Below, piece by piece: positions 8,796 through 17,079 of a stretch of 64,000 nt of DNA. Numbering within the stretch: the first letter of the stretch is position 1; every line of letters begins with the position of its first letter. Source of the stretch: DYFT01 sp041695085 (lineage in GTDB: Bacteria; Bacteroidota; Ignavibacteria; UBA10030). The translations under genes were made by a program, and so were the position numbers. The DNA lies in assembly GCA_041695085.1 (NCBI GenBank), contig JBGFRO010000046.1, positions 1 through 64,000 of the forward strand. The letters run 5' to 3'. The notes beneath the pieces are model-generated. The model made no database searches. It was not told the DNA's origin and saw only the letters and a program-made list of their open reading frames with translations.

Positions 8796-9822
8796 AGAGC
8801 AGATAAGAGAGCTAATCGAACGCCGCCTCAAACACAAAGGTGAAGTTCGGTCATCGGAAATCGTCAAGGCAACCGGATTGTCACGCACGTACATCAATCG
8901 CATTTTCCAAGACCTCCAGCGCGAAGGTATCGTCCGGCTGCTTGGAAAAGCCAACCGTGCCCGGTACGTCCGCGCGGATTCCGATCTTGTCGACGAAGCT
9001 CGCGCCGCCGAGATAACCTTCAGGCGAATTCTGCGCAATTCCGGCCTGAGTGAAGATGCAGTGCTCCGCGAAATGAAGAGTCAGACCGGTATCCTGTTGG
9101 GAATTCCGACGAATGTTGAACGTATTGTGGAATATGGATTCACCGAGATGCTCAACAATGCAATCGAGCATTCCGGTTCAACAGAAATTATCGTGACAGC
9201 TCAGCGGACCGCAACAGGTATCTCGTTCAGCGTAACCGACAAGGGTGTAGGCATCTTCAACAAAATACGAACGACACGCAATCTCGCGAGCGAAGAAGAG
9301 GCGCTCCAGGACCTCTTAAAGGGAAAGCTCACAACCGACCCACAACGTCATAGTGGCGAAGGCATTTTCTTTACGTCCAAGAGTGCCGACCTTCTGGAAA
9401 TCAAAAGCTCAACGAAGAAGATCGTGTTTGACAACCGTGTGCCCGACATCTTTCTGAGAGAAATGAAGAGACGGATCGGCACACAGGTCAATTTCTGGAT
9501 TTCGATCAATAGCAAGCGCGAACTGACGGACATCTTTCGCCAGTACACAGGCGAGGGGTTTGTTTTTGACAAGACCCTCGTGGCGGTTGATCTTTTCAAA
9601 ACTGGAACCGGATGTGTCTCACGATCCGAGGCGCGGCGGATCCTCGCCGGCCTTGAGAACTTCGAACATATTATCCTCGACTTTCACAACGTGCCCGCGG
9701 TGGGGCAGGGATTCATCGACGAAATCTTTCGTGTCTGGAAGACTCGCCATCCAATGAAGACCATAGAAGTCAAGAATGCTGACGAGAACATCCTCTTCAT
9801 GATCCAACATGTTCAGCGCTGA
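8782..9822 (+). CDS. Winged-helix / GHKL ATPase / STAS-like (DUF4325) regulator
   Basis: A 346-residue cytoplasmic protein in three parts. Residues 1-75 form a winged helix (VRSSEIVKATGLSRTYINRI, then LQREGIVRLLGKANRARYV). Residues 95-245 carry a GHKL-type ATP-binding domain with an N-box (EMLNNAIEHS), a G1 box (VTDKGVGIF) and a G2-like box (HSGEGIFFTSK). Residues 255-346 resemble the STAS-like DUF4325 domain (IILDFHNVPAVGQGFIDEIF). No phospho-acceptor His domain is present, so it is not a classical kinase; anti-sigma/anti-anti-sigma-like partner switching fused to a DNA-binding head is a possible mode. The ATG at 8782 is used because the in-frame TTG at 8737 lies inside the operator. The palindrome over its promoter suggests it represses itself. 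It stands alone, with no partner gene beside it. Confidence 0.75.
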   Translation: MKSSTEQIRELIERRLKHKGEVRSSEIVKATGLSRTYINRIFQDLQREGIVRLLGKANRARYVRADSDLVDEARAAEITFRRILRNSGLSEDAVLREMKSQTGILLGIPTNVERIVEYGFTEMLNNAIEHSGSTEIIVTAQRTATGISFSVTDKGVGIFNKIRTTRNLASEEEALQDLLKGKLTTDPQRHSGEGIFFTSKSADLLEIKSSTKKIVFDNRVPDIFLREMKRRIGTQVNFWISINSKRELTDIFRQYTGEGFVFDKTLVAVDLFKTGTGCVSRSEARRILAGLENFEHIILDFHNVPAVGQGFIDEIFRVWKTRHPMKTIEVKNADENILFMIQHVQR

Positions 9823-10041
9823 GTCGGACTTATCTTCCACCGTGGTCCGCCGGACTCCGTCTCAAAGCTTAAACCTATATGCCGGCTCAGCGCCGTCGTA
9901 TAAATCCGACGGCTGGTACAGGAAACCCTATGGGTATCGCAAGCTGCAGAGATCACCCGTCTGTGTGCTGCCATCTGCAATCTGCTTTCTGCCAACCGTC
10001 TTCCTACTCACATACTTCCTACTTCCGTACTTTCCCCCCCC

Positions 10042-11478
10042 TCACCCAATTCCCATCAATCTCCCGATCTGAGCGGTGAAGAAGCAGACGATGAACGCAA
10101 GGGACAGCGGCAGGAGTGCGGACAACCAGGTCCACTTCGCACTTCCTGTTTCTTTGTAGATCGTGTAGAGTGTCGTTGAGCACGGATTGTGCAGAAGGCT
10201 GAACAGCATCAGGTTGATGCCGGTCAACAATGTCCACCCTCCCGCCTGCAGAATTGCTGCCGTTGCACTTTCGGACTCCAACTCGAACATCACACCCGCT
10301 CCGCTTCCGACATCCGTCATACCGGTCACGAGCGCCGTAAGCATCAGAATTGTCGGGATGACGATCTCATTGGCCGGAATCGCAATGATATAGGCAAGCA
10401 AGATCACACCGTTGAGTCCAATGAGGATACCGACCGGATCGAGTGCTTCGACGGCGTGGTGGGCGAGACTTTGACCACCGATATGGATATTTGAGACCAG
10501 CCAGATCACCGCCCCGGCTGGCAAAGCCCACACCACAGCCCGCCACAGCACGATGAGCGTCCGGTCGATGACCGAGGTGTACAACGTCTGCCAGATGCGT
10601 GGCGGCCGATAGGGCGGAAGCTCGAGGCTGAACGTTGACGCTTCACCTCTCAAGATTGTCTTCGAAAGTCCCCACGATACAAGAAACGTGAAGGCGATAC
10701 CGATGAGGACGACCGTCACCACCGCAAGGGCGGAGACGGCGCTGGCAAGATGCGGAGGAACCAATGCTCCGATGAAGATCGTCGCCATCAAAATCTGGGT
10801 GGGCCATCGACCGTTGCAGAGCGAAAAATTGTTGGTGAGAATGGCGATGAGACGTTCGCGCGGACTGTCGATGATGCGCGTGGAAACAATGGCCGCCGCG
10901 TTGCACCCGTACCCCATCGCCATTGTCAATGCCTGCTTTCCATGCGCACCTGCCCGGCGAAAGAGGGCATCCATGTTAAAGGCGACGCGGGGCAGGTAGC
11001 CGAAATCCTCGAGCAATGTAAAGAGTGGAAAGAAGATCGCCATCGGCGGAAGCATCACACTCACCACCCACGCCATGGCAAGATACATTCCATCAAACAA
11101 GAACCCGTTCAACCACCAAGGCAGGCCTATCGAATGTCCGATGTCCTTGAGCGCCGGATGCAGAGAATCGACCAGCAGTTCGGACAGCAAGCCGGAAGGA
11201 ATGTTGGCGCCTTCGATGGTGATCCAGAAAACCACGCCGAGCATCAGGAACATGATGGGGAACCCGAAAAGTCGGCTCGTCAGAAGACGATCCAACGTCC
11301 GGTCGAATCTTGCCGTCGCTGTCGTCGTGGCTGTGCTGACGACGCGTCTCGAAATGCGTTCGGCCTCGCGATACATCGACTCGATGGCCGCATCATGCAA
11401 TTCGGTTCCGACCTCCCAGCGTAGGGCTTGGGCGGTCTTGATGAGTTCTTCAATGGTGGATTGCTTGTGTGCTTTCAT
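10042..11478 (-). CDS. feoB: FeoB membrane (gate) domain, split ferrous iron transporter
   Basis: A 478-residue polytopic inner-membrane protein matching the permease part of FeoB, which moves Fe(II) into the cytoplasm. It has the two gate regions: MAMGYGCNAAAIVSTRIIDS followed by NNFSLCNGRWP corresponds to the GxGCNVPA...PFxxCxAR region of FeoB, and HNPCSTTLYTIYKETGS matches the WNPCxATL...ETGS region near the C-terminus. The GTPase domain is absent and is encoded by the preceding gene, whose 3' end overlaps this start by 29 bases, so the two are probably translationally coupled. Nothing suggests a broken gene: both halves are intact. It is the last gene of the iron operon. Confidence 0.85.
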   Translation of the reverse strand: MKAHKQSTIEELIKTAQALRWEVGTELHDAAIESMYREAERISRRVVSTATTTATARFDRTLDRLLTSRLFGFPIMFLMLGVVFWITIEGANIPSGLLSELLVDSLHPALKDIGHSIGLPWWLNGFLFDGMYLAMAWVVSVMLPPMAIFFPLFTLLEDFGYLPRVAFNMDALFRRAGAHGKQALTMAMGYGCNAAAIVSTRIIDSPRERLIAILTNNFSLCNGRWPTQILMATIFIGALVPPHLASAVSALAVVTVVLIGIAFTFLVSWGLSKTILRGEASTFSLELPPYRPPRIWQTLYTSVIDRTLIVLWRAVVWALPAGAVIWLVSNIHIGGQSLAHHAVEALDPVGILIGLNGVILLAYIIAIPANEIVIPTILMLTALVTGMTDVGSGAGVMFELESESATAAILQAGGWTLLTGINLMLFSLLHNPCSTTLYTIYKETGSAKWTWLSALLPLSLAFIVCFFTAQIGRLMGIG

Positions 11479-12298
11479 AACGTTGTTGTTCCTGCGTCAA
11501 GGACGATTCAACATCACGGGGTGCGGTTCGATCTGTGAGCTGACCCAACTCTCCGGACCTCACCGCTTCGAGAACACGCTGGTCCCCTTCGAGAAGCCGC
11601 AAGGCCACCCATCGAGCGTTGGGGAGGCCGGGGAAGGCCCTCTCGATCTTGGCTGTCAGTTCCTCAACGGCATGCCGGAGCTTTGGAGAGGCGATGGGAA
11701 CGCGCTTCGGCTTACAAACGAGCGCGCCCGTTGCGACATCTGCCATTGCGCGCAACAAAGCCGGTATACCTTGATTCGATCGCGCGGCCGTGGGGACAAC
11801 AGGAACTCCGAGATCCCGTGCAAGCCCTCGATCGTCGACCGTTATTCCGTGACGCCGCGCTTCATCTATTAAATTCAAACAGACCACCGCTTTGTTCGTA
11901 ATCTCCAGGACCTGGAGAACAAGGTTGAGATTCCGTTCCAACCGCGTTGCATCTACCACAATCACTGTCACATCCGGTTGACCAAACAGGAGAAACTCTC
12001 GGGCCACTTCTTCATCAGCGCTTGTCGAGAGAAGGGAATATGTCCCCGGCAAATCGACCAACTTGTAGCGCTTTCCTTCGAAGGAGAAACCGCCTTCGGC
12101 GCGCACCACCGTTTTCCCGGGCCAATTGCCGGTGTGTTGCCGCAATCCGGTGAGCGCATTAAACACCGTGCTTTTTCCGACGTTCGGATTGCCCGCCAGA
12201 GCAACCACATAGTCATACTTCCCAACATCCACCCCCAATCGTTGCAATTTGCTCTGGGTGTTGACCGGACAGACTTCACATTGTTCGAGTTGACTCAT
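11450..12298 (-). CDS. feoB: FeoB GTPase domain, split ferrous iron transporter
   Basis: A 282-residue soluble G protein corresponding to the N-terminal part of FeoB. G1 is GNPNVGKST (36-44), G3 is DLPG (82-85) and G4 is NLID; the FeoB-typical GNWPGKTV lies between G1 and G3. The downstream spacer region is present but the membrane domain is encoded separately by the overlapping next gene. A short N-terminal CxxC (Cys7, Cys10) precedes the G domain, which is not a feature of standard FeoB and could bind iron or a metal cofactor. The start codon is 3 bases after the stop of the DtxR-FeoA gene. The assembled transporter would act at the inner membrane. Confidence 0.87.
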   Translation of the reverse strand: MSQLEQCEVCPVNTQSKLQRLGVDVGKYDYVVALAGNPNVGKSTVFNALTGLRQHTGNWPGKTVVRAEGGFSFEGKRYKLVDLPGTYSLLSTSADEEVAREFLLFGQPDVTVIVVDATRLERNLNLVLQVLEITNKAVVCLNLIDEARRHGITVDDRGLARDLGVPVVPTAARSNQGIPALLRAMADVATGALVCKPKRVPIASPKLRHAVEELTAKIERAFPGLPNARWVALRLLEGDQRVLEAVRSGELGQLTDRTAPRDVESSLTQEQQRYESTQAIHH

Positions 12299-12301
12299 AC
12301 G

Positions 12302-13327
12302 CTACGCTGCTTTCTTTTCACGCGAAACATAAATCATTTCTGCCTGCTCTTTGCGGAGAGCGATGCTCGTTCCCCTGATTTTATAAGACGTTGGATCGCC
12401 AAACGGGCTGCGCATCTCGGCTTCGATCGTTGTTCCTGGAACGATCCCGAGGTCCATCAACCTGCGCCGCTGCAAACCACGACAGAGCGGGGACAGACCG
12501 AGGACCACCCCTTGTTCACCCACGTTCAGATCGGCAAGCGTCTCGTGCGACACCTCCGACCACTTCTCCGCTGCCAACGGAACGACCGACACGTTCGCCG
12601 CCACGACGGGTGCGAGGACGATTTCCTCACCGTTCGCTTCAAAAATGATTCGATCCGGTGTTCGATCGATGAGACGAATCTGAATGCCGGGACCCAATCC
12701 CACCGCTACGAGTTGAGCATAGAGCGACTCCGGCTCATCTTCGAGATGGACAATCCGCGCAAGAACCCCGCGATCGAGCGCTGTGAGGGGGATCCCCTGC
12801 TGTTGCGGAAGATTGCCCGCCGCCGACGGAATGGGATCGCCGTGGGGATCGTAGAGGGGATTGCCGAGCCGCCGCGCGAGTTCGTCCGCCTGTTCGGCTG
12901 AAATCTTGTGCTCCTCTCGCTCCGCCTCCGTATGCCAGTCCCGTTCCGCCACGTTTGTCTCATCCGCAAGATATCGTTCCCATAAACGGTGCACGCGGAT
13001 CATGCGGAGCGCGTACGACCTTCCTTCAGCCGTTAGTCGCAAATCCCTCTCTGTGCGCGTCGCAAGCCGCATCGCTTCCAATCGGAGGATCAACTTCGCC
13101 GCTGCCTCGCCGGAGATAGAGAGAGTGCCCGCCAGACTCTCGAGCGTGCACGGGATGTTCCGATACTCACAGTCATACAGATGTTTCAGGGCGTCTTCCA
13201 ACAGCGATCTTGTTGAACGCTCGCGCGAGCTTCGCCACCGCGCCACCATACCGCTCCGAGGCCACAACAGAGCAGCTGCGATTCCGCATACCAACACTCC
13301 CGCGATCAACAACTCAAAGGGTGTCAC
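12302..13327 (-). CDS. Membrane-anchored DtxR-like / FeoA fusion protein
   Basis: A 341-residue protein. The GTG at 13327 is chosen as start: it lies 1 base after the stop of the upstream gene behind a GGAG site, and it opens on a transmembrane helix (TPFELLIAGVLVCGIAAALLW). A cytosolic DtxR-family segment follows: winged helix (TLESLAGTLSISGEAAAKLI, then TERDLRLTAEGRSYALRM) and the dimerisation region ending in NPLYDPHGDPIPSAAG. The C-terminus carries SH3-like FeoA domains (the last about residues 265-341, LCRGLQRRRLMDLGIVPGTT). FeoA normally assists FeoB at the membrane. The fusion could bring an iron-sensing module to the split FeoB or act as a membrane-tethered regulator. It sits directly before the FeoB GTPase gene. 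Confidence 0.8.
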   Translation of the reverse strand: MTPFELLIAGVLVCGIAAALLWPRSGMVARWRSSRERSTRSLLEDALKHLYDCEYRNIPCTLESLAGTLSISGEAAAKLILRLEAMRLATRTERDLRLTAEGRSYALRMIRVHRLWERYLADETNVAERDWHTEAEREEHKISAEQADELARRLGNPLYDPHGDPIPSAAGNLPQQQGIPLTALDRGVLARIVHLEDEPESLYAQLVAVGLGPGIQIRLIDRTPDRIIFEANGEEIVLAPVVAANVSVVPLAAEKWSEVSHETLADLNVGEQGVVLGLSPLCRGLQRRRLMDLGIVPGTTIEAEMRSPFGDPTSYKIRGTSIALRKEQAEMIYVSREKKAA

Positions 13328-13328
13328 G

Positions 13329-13988
13329 CTACGCCTCCGGCAACTCAACGAAAATGCTTTTTGCCAACTTCGAACTGATGAATTGTTCTTTCTTGCCGAT
13401 TTCGACGCGGAGCGAACCGTCAAACTGAATGCGCTCCCGCACTTTGATCTTTCGCTTCAGGAAAATTCCTAACTTCGCGGCATATTGAAGGACTTCCGGA
13501 CTCGAGTCGCTTACGCGCGAGACAATCACCGTCTTACCGGGTTGAACGTCTGAAAGGGACATGTGATTCACCTGCTCCACGTCTCCTTCGGCCGAGGGAA
13601 TGATATCGCCGTGGGGATCGCGGCGCGGAAAACCGAGTGCCTCGTCAAGACGCTGCTCAAGCTTTTCCGAGGTGATGTGTTCCAGCCGCTCCGCCTCTTC
13701 GTCAATCTCATCCCAATCGTACTTCAACACTTCAACGAGAAACAGTTCCCATAACCGATGGCGACGAATAATTCGGAGGGCTTTCTTCCTCCCCCGTTCG
13801 GTCAGTTCCACACCTTTGTACGGTGTGTAGGTGACGCTCCCTTCTTCCGCCAGTTTCTTGATCATCTCCGTCACCGAAGGCGCGGAGATCTGGAGTTGAT
13901 CGGAAAGTGAGGAGGTGGTGACGCGGCCGTCACGTTCCTGTAATTTGTAGATGTTCTTCAGATAGTTCTCGACTTGCTCACTTGCCAT
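13329..13988 (-). CDS. DtxR/MntR-family metal-dependent regulator
   Basis: A 219-residue cytoplasmic regulator. It has an N-terminal winged helix (TTSSLSDQLQISAPSVTEMI, then GVELTERGRKKALRIIRRHR), a dimerisation domain with the metal-binding motif region LEHITSEKLEQRLDEALGFP and DPHGDIIP, and a C-terminal SH3-like FeoA domain. Family members bind Fe(II) or Mn(II) and repress uptake genes when metal is sufficient. It lies inside the iron operon, 35 bases after the barrel gene and directly before the DtxR-FeoA fusion. A DtxR-type palindrome sits over the operon's promoter (16921-16938) and is the likely target. Iron versus manganese specificity cannot be decided from sequence, but the feoB genes argue for iron. 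Confidence 0.88.
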   Translation of the reverse strand: MASEQVENYLKNIYKLQERDGRVTTSSLSDQLQISAPSVTEMIKKLAEEGSVTYTPYKGVELTERGRKKALRIIRRHRLWELFLVEVLKYDWDEIDEEAERLEHITSEKLEQRLDEALGFPRRDPHGDIIPSAEGDVEQVNHMSLSDVQPGKTVIVSRVSDSSPEVLQYAAKLGIFLKRKIKVRERIQFDGSLRVEIGKKEQFISSKLAKSIFVELPEA

Positions 13989-14023
13989 GATCCAGGTCCT
14001 TTTGATTCAGAGCGCGAACGCCG

Positions 14024-15223
14024 CTAGAAGTAACTCGCAACGCTGAAATTGATTCCCACGGTTCTTTCAACAACGTTTACCCGATTCCAGTGCCAGTTGT
14101 AATTGTAGTCGAGTTTGAAGACCGTGTCTTCCACCGGACGGAAATTCAATCCGACGCTCACACGCTGAATCGCATCCCCTTGCAGACGAGCATCGAAATC
14201 GGCGATGTCGTATCGCCCCACAAGGGTAAACTTCGATCGCGGGAGTAACGATAACCACCCGCGTCCGAGATGGTAATTTAGTTGTGCGTAAACTCCTCGT
14301 TGACGGTCGGCAAAGACACCCTGCAGCGCCGGCGGAACGTCGATTCCGGCGATGACGTACTCTCCGAGGAGCTCGATGTCACGAAAACGATATTCCCAAT
14401 CAAGCGCCGCCAGCGTCACCGTTCGTCTCTCATCAATTTCAAAGGCATCGACTTTATAACGATTGTACGGGCCGGTATGGAGTGAAGCGCCGACCTCCAG
14501 TTCAATGGAAGGACTATAGGCTATCCGCCCCACCAATGAGGGATGCGGATTGTTGTCCTCCCCGAATGATCCGCGCCCCTGCGCAAGACGCGTCCCCTCA
14601 GCGTTCGTCACGACCCCGTCATGCAGTCCATTGACGAGATAGACTTCGTACGTCACGCGCGAGGTAATCGAAGGAAAGAACGCTCCGTAGAATCCCATGC
14701 CTGCCTCGGAAAGAGCCGTAGGAATAATTTGCGTGCTGACCAGTGGACGTTCTGTGAGGTTGTTTAGCGGGCTATCGTGGGCGAGGTTGAATTTGCCGAT
14801 GGGTGAAAGCAGGATGCCACCGCGGAAGTTGAGCGCCGGATGGATTTCGAAATCGAGGAATGCAAATTCCAGCTTGATCTCTTCGGTGCCGTGCTCGAAC
14901 TCAAGCTCCGCTGCCACCCGAAGCCGATCGGCCAGCACGGAGTGCGTGAACACATTGAAGCGACGAGCTTCAAACGACACCGCCTCCGTTACCCCCTCTG
15001 TCCTTTCAAATCGAGCGACAGCCTCCATGTAGCCGCCGATGGCTGTTCGACCTGAAAGCCGTGTAATGAATGGCTTGTCGAAATAGCCTCCTCTGACAAG
15101 AGGCTGTTGAAGACGAGTCGTCGTATCGATACGTGAAACTCCCTCATCCTGACCGGCGGCAACACTCAGAGCAAGAAGGAGTGACGGTATAACGCAAAGG
15201 TGACGGCTCAAGTTCATATTCAT
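14024..15223 (-). CDS. Outer-membrane beta-barrel (porin-like) in the iron operon
   Basis: A 399-residue protein with a signal peptide (SLLLALSVAAG), regular alternating amphipathic strands and a C-terminal Phe (NFSVASYF), all typical of a beta-barrel inserted by BAM. The segment FRGGILLSPIGKFNLAHDSP resembles phosphate-selective porin O/P-type channels. No TonB-dependent plug is visible, so it looks like a passive channel or a structural barrel rather than a siderophore receptor. Its ATG overlaps the stop codon of the Rieske gene by 4 bases (ATGA). Its place between redox proteins and the regulators of Feo suggests a passage for iron or a scaffold for the redox partners; this is inference. 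Confidence 0.8.
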   Translation of the reverse strand: MNMNLSRHLCVIPSLLLALSVAAGQDEGVSRIDTTTRLQQPLVRGGYFDKPFITRLSGRTAIGGYMEAVARFERTEGVTEAVSFEARRFNVFTHSVLADRLRVAAELEFEHGTEEIKLEFAFLDFEIHPALNFRGGILLSPIGKFNLAHDSPLNNLTERPLVSTQIIPTALSEAGMGFYGAFFPSITSRVTYEVYLVNGLHDGVVTNAEGTRLAQGRGSFGEDNNPHPSLVGRIAYSPSIELEVGASLHTGPYNRYKVDAFEIDERRTVTLAALDWEYRFRDIELLGEYVIAGIDVPPALQGVFADRQRGVYAQLNYHLGRGWLSLLPRSKFTLVGRYDIADFDARLQGDAIQRVSVGLNFRPVEDTVFKLDYNYNWHWNRVNVVERTVGINFSVASYF

Positions 15224-15666
15224 TTTCCCAACTGAATCGTGAGATTCGTTCCTGAAAAAGCGGTTGCATATGAATGAAGCGGCCTTTCAGCAGGACCGCG
15301 AACCACGTTTCCCTCCAACGTGTAGGTTGAACCGTGGCATGGACATCGAAAGAAAGCAGGTTCCTTGCGCACCGTGCATCCCAAATGTGTGCATGTTGGA
15401 GAAAGAGCGGCGAACGTGGTTAGTGAAAGTCGAACCACGATGATATTCTCCGGTAACACTGGCGATTCGATTTCGATGGCGCCTCCGATCTCTTGCAGCT
15501 CGGGATAATCCAGAACGGAAAGCTCCATTTTCTCCGACGAGCCAACGATGCGGTACGTCGTCAGCCCTGTCGCACACCCCGAGGCAGTGAGCAGTAGGGG
15601 CACGGCAGTTCCAGCAAAAGCGACTACCTGCTGTAGAAATCTCCGACGGTCGACGAGTTCTTTCAT
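15220..15666 (-). CDS. Rieske [2Fe-2S] protein with Tat/lipoprotein signal
   Basis: A 148-residue protein. The N-terminus VDRRRFLQQVVAFAGTAVPL is a twin-arginine signal, and it ends in a lipobox-like LTASGC, so it is likely folded with its cluster, exported by Tat and lipidated. The Rieske ligands are CTHLGC and CPCHGSTY, giving two Cys and two His. It is a stand-alone Rieske domain without cytochrome b neighbours. The ATG at 15666 is preferred (AGGG six bases upstream); an ATG two codons earlier (15672) is an alternative. It overlaps the barrel gene and follows the di-heme oxidoreductase, so it likely exchanges electrons with that protein in the periplasm. Confidence 0.88.
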   Translation of the reverse strand: MKELVDRRRFLQQVVAFAGTAVPLLLTASGCATGLTTYRIVGSSEKMELSVLDYPELQEIGGAIEIESPVLPENIIVVRLSLTTFAALSPTCTHLGCTVRKEPAFFRCPCHGSTYTLEGNVVRGPAERPLHSYATAFSGTNLTIQLGK

Positions 15667-15674
15667 CACCATCC

Positions 15675-16883
15675 CTACAAGGAGAGCAGGAAAGCCAGGA
15701 GCGCTTCCTGATCTTCTTTGGAAAGTGCAAAAAAGCGTAACCGGGTTTGCGCCGCTTCCCCGCCGTGGAACTGAATGACCTCCCGCAAGTCGGAGGTACG
15801 GCCATCGTGCAAATAGAACGGAGTGCCGCCGAGATGATCTGCAAGCAATCGTAATCCCCACAAGGGTGTCGTTCGCCATTCGCTTCCGCTCGCCTCCCCC
15901 TCGACGATGCCGTCTGCAAGTTGAGGACCCATGTCGTGCAACAACAGATCGGAATACAGCGGCACCTCTACCTCGCTCAATGCAGCGATCGTGGGATGCT
16001 TTCCCGTTTTCATCGTTGGCACATGGCATGTGGCACACCCGATGTGTGTGAAGAGTCGTTCCCCACGTTCAACTTGAGGAGTGATCGGTCCCCGTTTCGG
16101 TGGTGCGAGCATGCGGAGATAGGCGACAACGTCTTCAATCGTTGCACGCGAGACCTCAGGGTCGGGCACATCATCGCCTAACGTGCCGTACTGCGGATGC
16201 GGATTTTCCGTCGGTAAGAACTCCGAGGTGATTCCCATGTCCTGGTGATACGCATTTGCCACTTGTTGAAGAAGAAAGGCCACGCTTGCTTTCCGACCAA
16301 ATCTCCCGATATGGGGTCGACGCGGTACCTCCAGCCAATCGGGAGGTATGACCATGTTCGGACGACCCGAGATGCCGTCATTATTCCTGTCGGTTGGATC
16401 TGCGTGTTGAAGGATCACGGAATCGGGGATCGCTTCGATGAATCCGAGACCAAACACAATAGGGCCGCTGCGAATAGAGATGGCATTCGCATGCGCGGGG
16501 ATCGTTTCGGGTACCGCTCCGGGGATGCTTCGTTCCTGAAGCTGGGGTCCTCCATCATCATACAATGGATCGAAGACACCGGCAAGGTTACGCCCGAACC
16601 GAATGAGGTTTGTTCGGGGATGTCCTTTTCCGTCGCCGGAGTGACAGCTTTCACACGAGGCTTGATTGAAGAGGGGACCCAACCCTTCGCGGACGGAGAA
16701 GACTTTTTCGAATGCTTCGTCTCCGCGGGCGAAAGCCAGTTGTTGTGCGCGCGTCAATCCCTGCAACGGTTGGTCAAACGTCTCACCCTTCTCAGGCTCT
16801 CTTGTGAGAAAGGTGTCGCACGATATGAGACCCACCGCAACCAGGACGATTGCCGGCACGAGTGGATGTGGACGTTGAAGCAT
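15675..16883 (-). CDS. Di-heme oxidoreductase (DHOR/DUF1111 family) lipoprotein
   Basis: A 402-residue c-type cytochrome. The signal ends in the lipobox VGLISC, so it is a predicted lipoprotein. Two heme-attachment motifs are seen, CESCH (77-81) and CATCH (283-287). The family segments LGPLFNQASCESCHSGDG and YLHDGRTSDLREVIQFHGGE identify the di-heme oxidoreductase (older name thiol oxidoreductase) family. Homologues are known next to imelysin genes in iron-regulated operons, but none is present here. It is the first gene of the operon, directly behind the DtxR-type box. The ATG at 16883 is chosen over an upstream GTG because it starts the signal peptide. Its substrate is not known; iron or a periplasmic donor is plausible. 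Confidence 0.85.
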   Translation of the reverse strand: MLQRPHPLVPAIVLVAVGLISCDTFLTREPEKGETFDQPLQGLTRAQQLAFARGDEAFEKVFSVREGLGPLFNQASCESCHSGDGKGHPRTNLIRFGRNLAGVFDPLYDDGGPQLQERSIPGAVPETIPAHANAISIRSGPIVFGLGFIEAIPDSVILQHADPTDRNNDGISGRPNMVIPPDWLEVPRRPHIGRFGRKASVAFLLQQVANAYHQDMGITSEFLPTENPHPQYGTLGDDVPDPEVSRATIEDVVAYLRMLAPPKRGPITPQVERGERLFTHIGCATCHVPTMKTGKHPTIAALSEVEVPLYSDLLLHDMGPQLADGIVEGEASGSEWRTTPLWGLRLLADHLGGTPFYLHDGRTSDLREVIQFHGGEAAQTRLRFFALSKEDQEALLAFLLSL

Positions 16884-16920
16884 AGGACGACAAAGATTGT
16901 GAAGAGTTACCACAATTATG

Positions 16921-16964
16921 ATTTAGGATTGCCTAAATGTAACTTCCGGCATGCTGAAAGTCAA
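16921..16964 (-). promoter_or_regulatory. Promoter with overlapping DtxR-type palindrome for the iron operon
   Basis: On the minus strand TTGACT (16964-16959) and TACATT (16941-16936) are spaced by 17 bases, a good -35/-10 pair. The 18-bp palindrome ATTTAGG-N4-CCTAAAT (16921-16938) overlaps the -10 element and the expected start site, 38 bases before the first start codon. Its half-sites TTAGG/CCTAA match known DtxR/IdeR-type operators. Two DtxR-family proteins are encoded in the operon behind it. Confidence 0.75.
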
Positions 16965-17079
16965 GGCCAAAGATGAGACGATTTTTCGACAACAAGGAGA
17001 GATTGCCTGTGTGGCTGTCTTGTTTCTCACCCAACTTTGCTGTATGCTTTGCCAAGTTGTTCTTCACTTCCTCCCCCTT

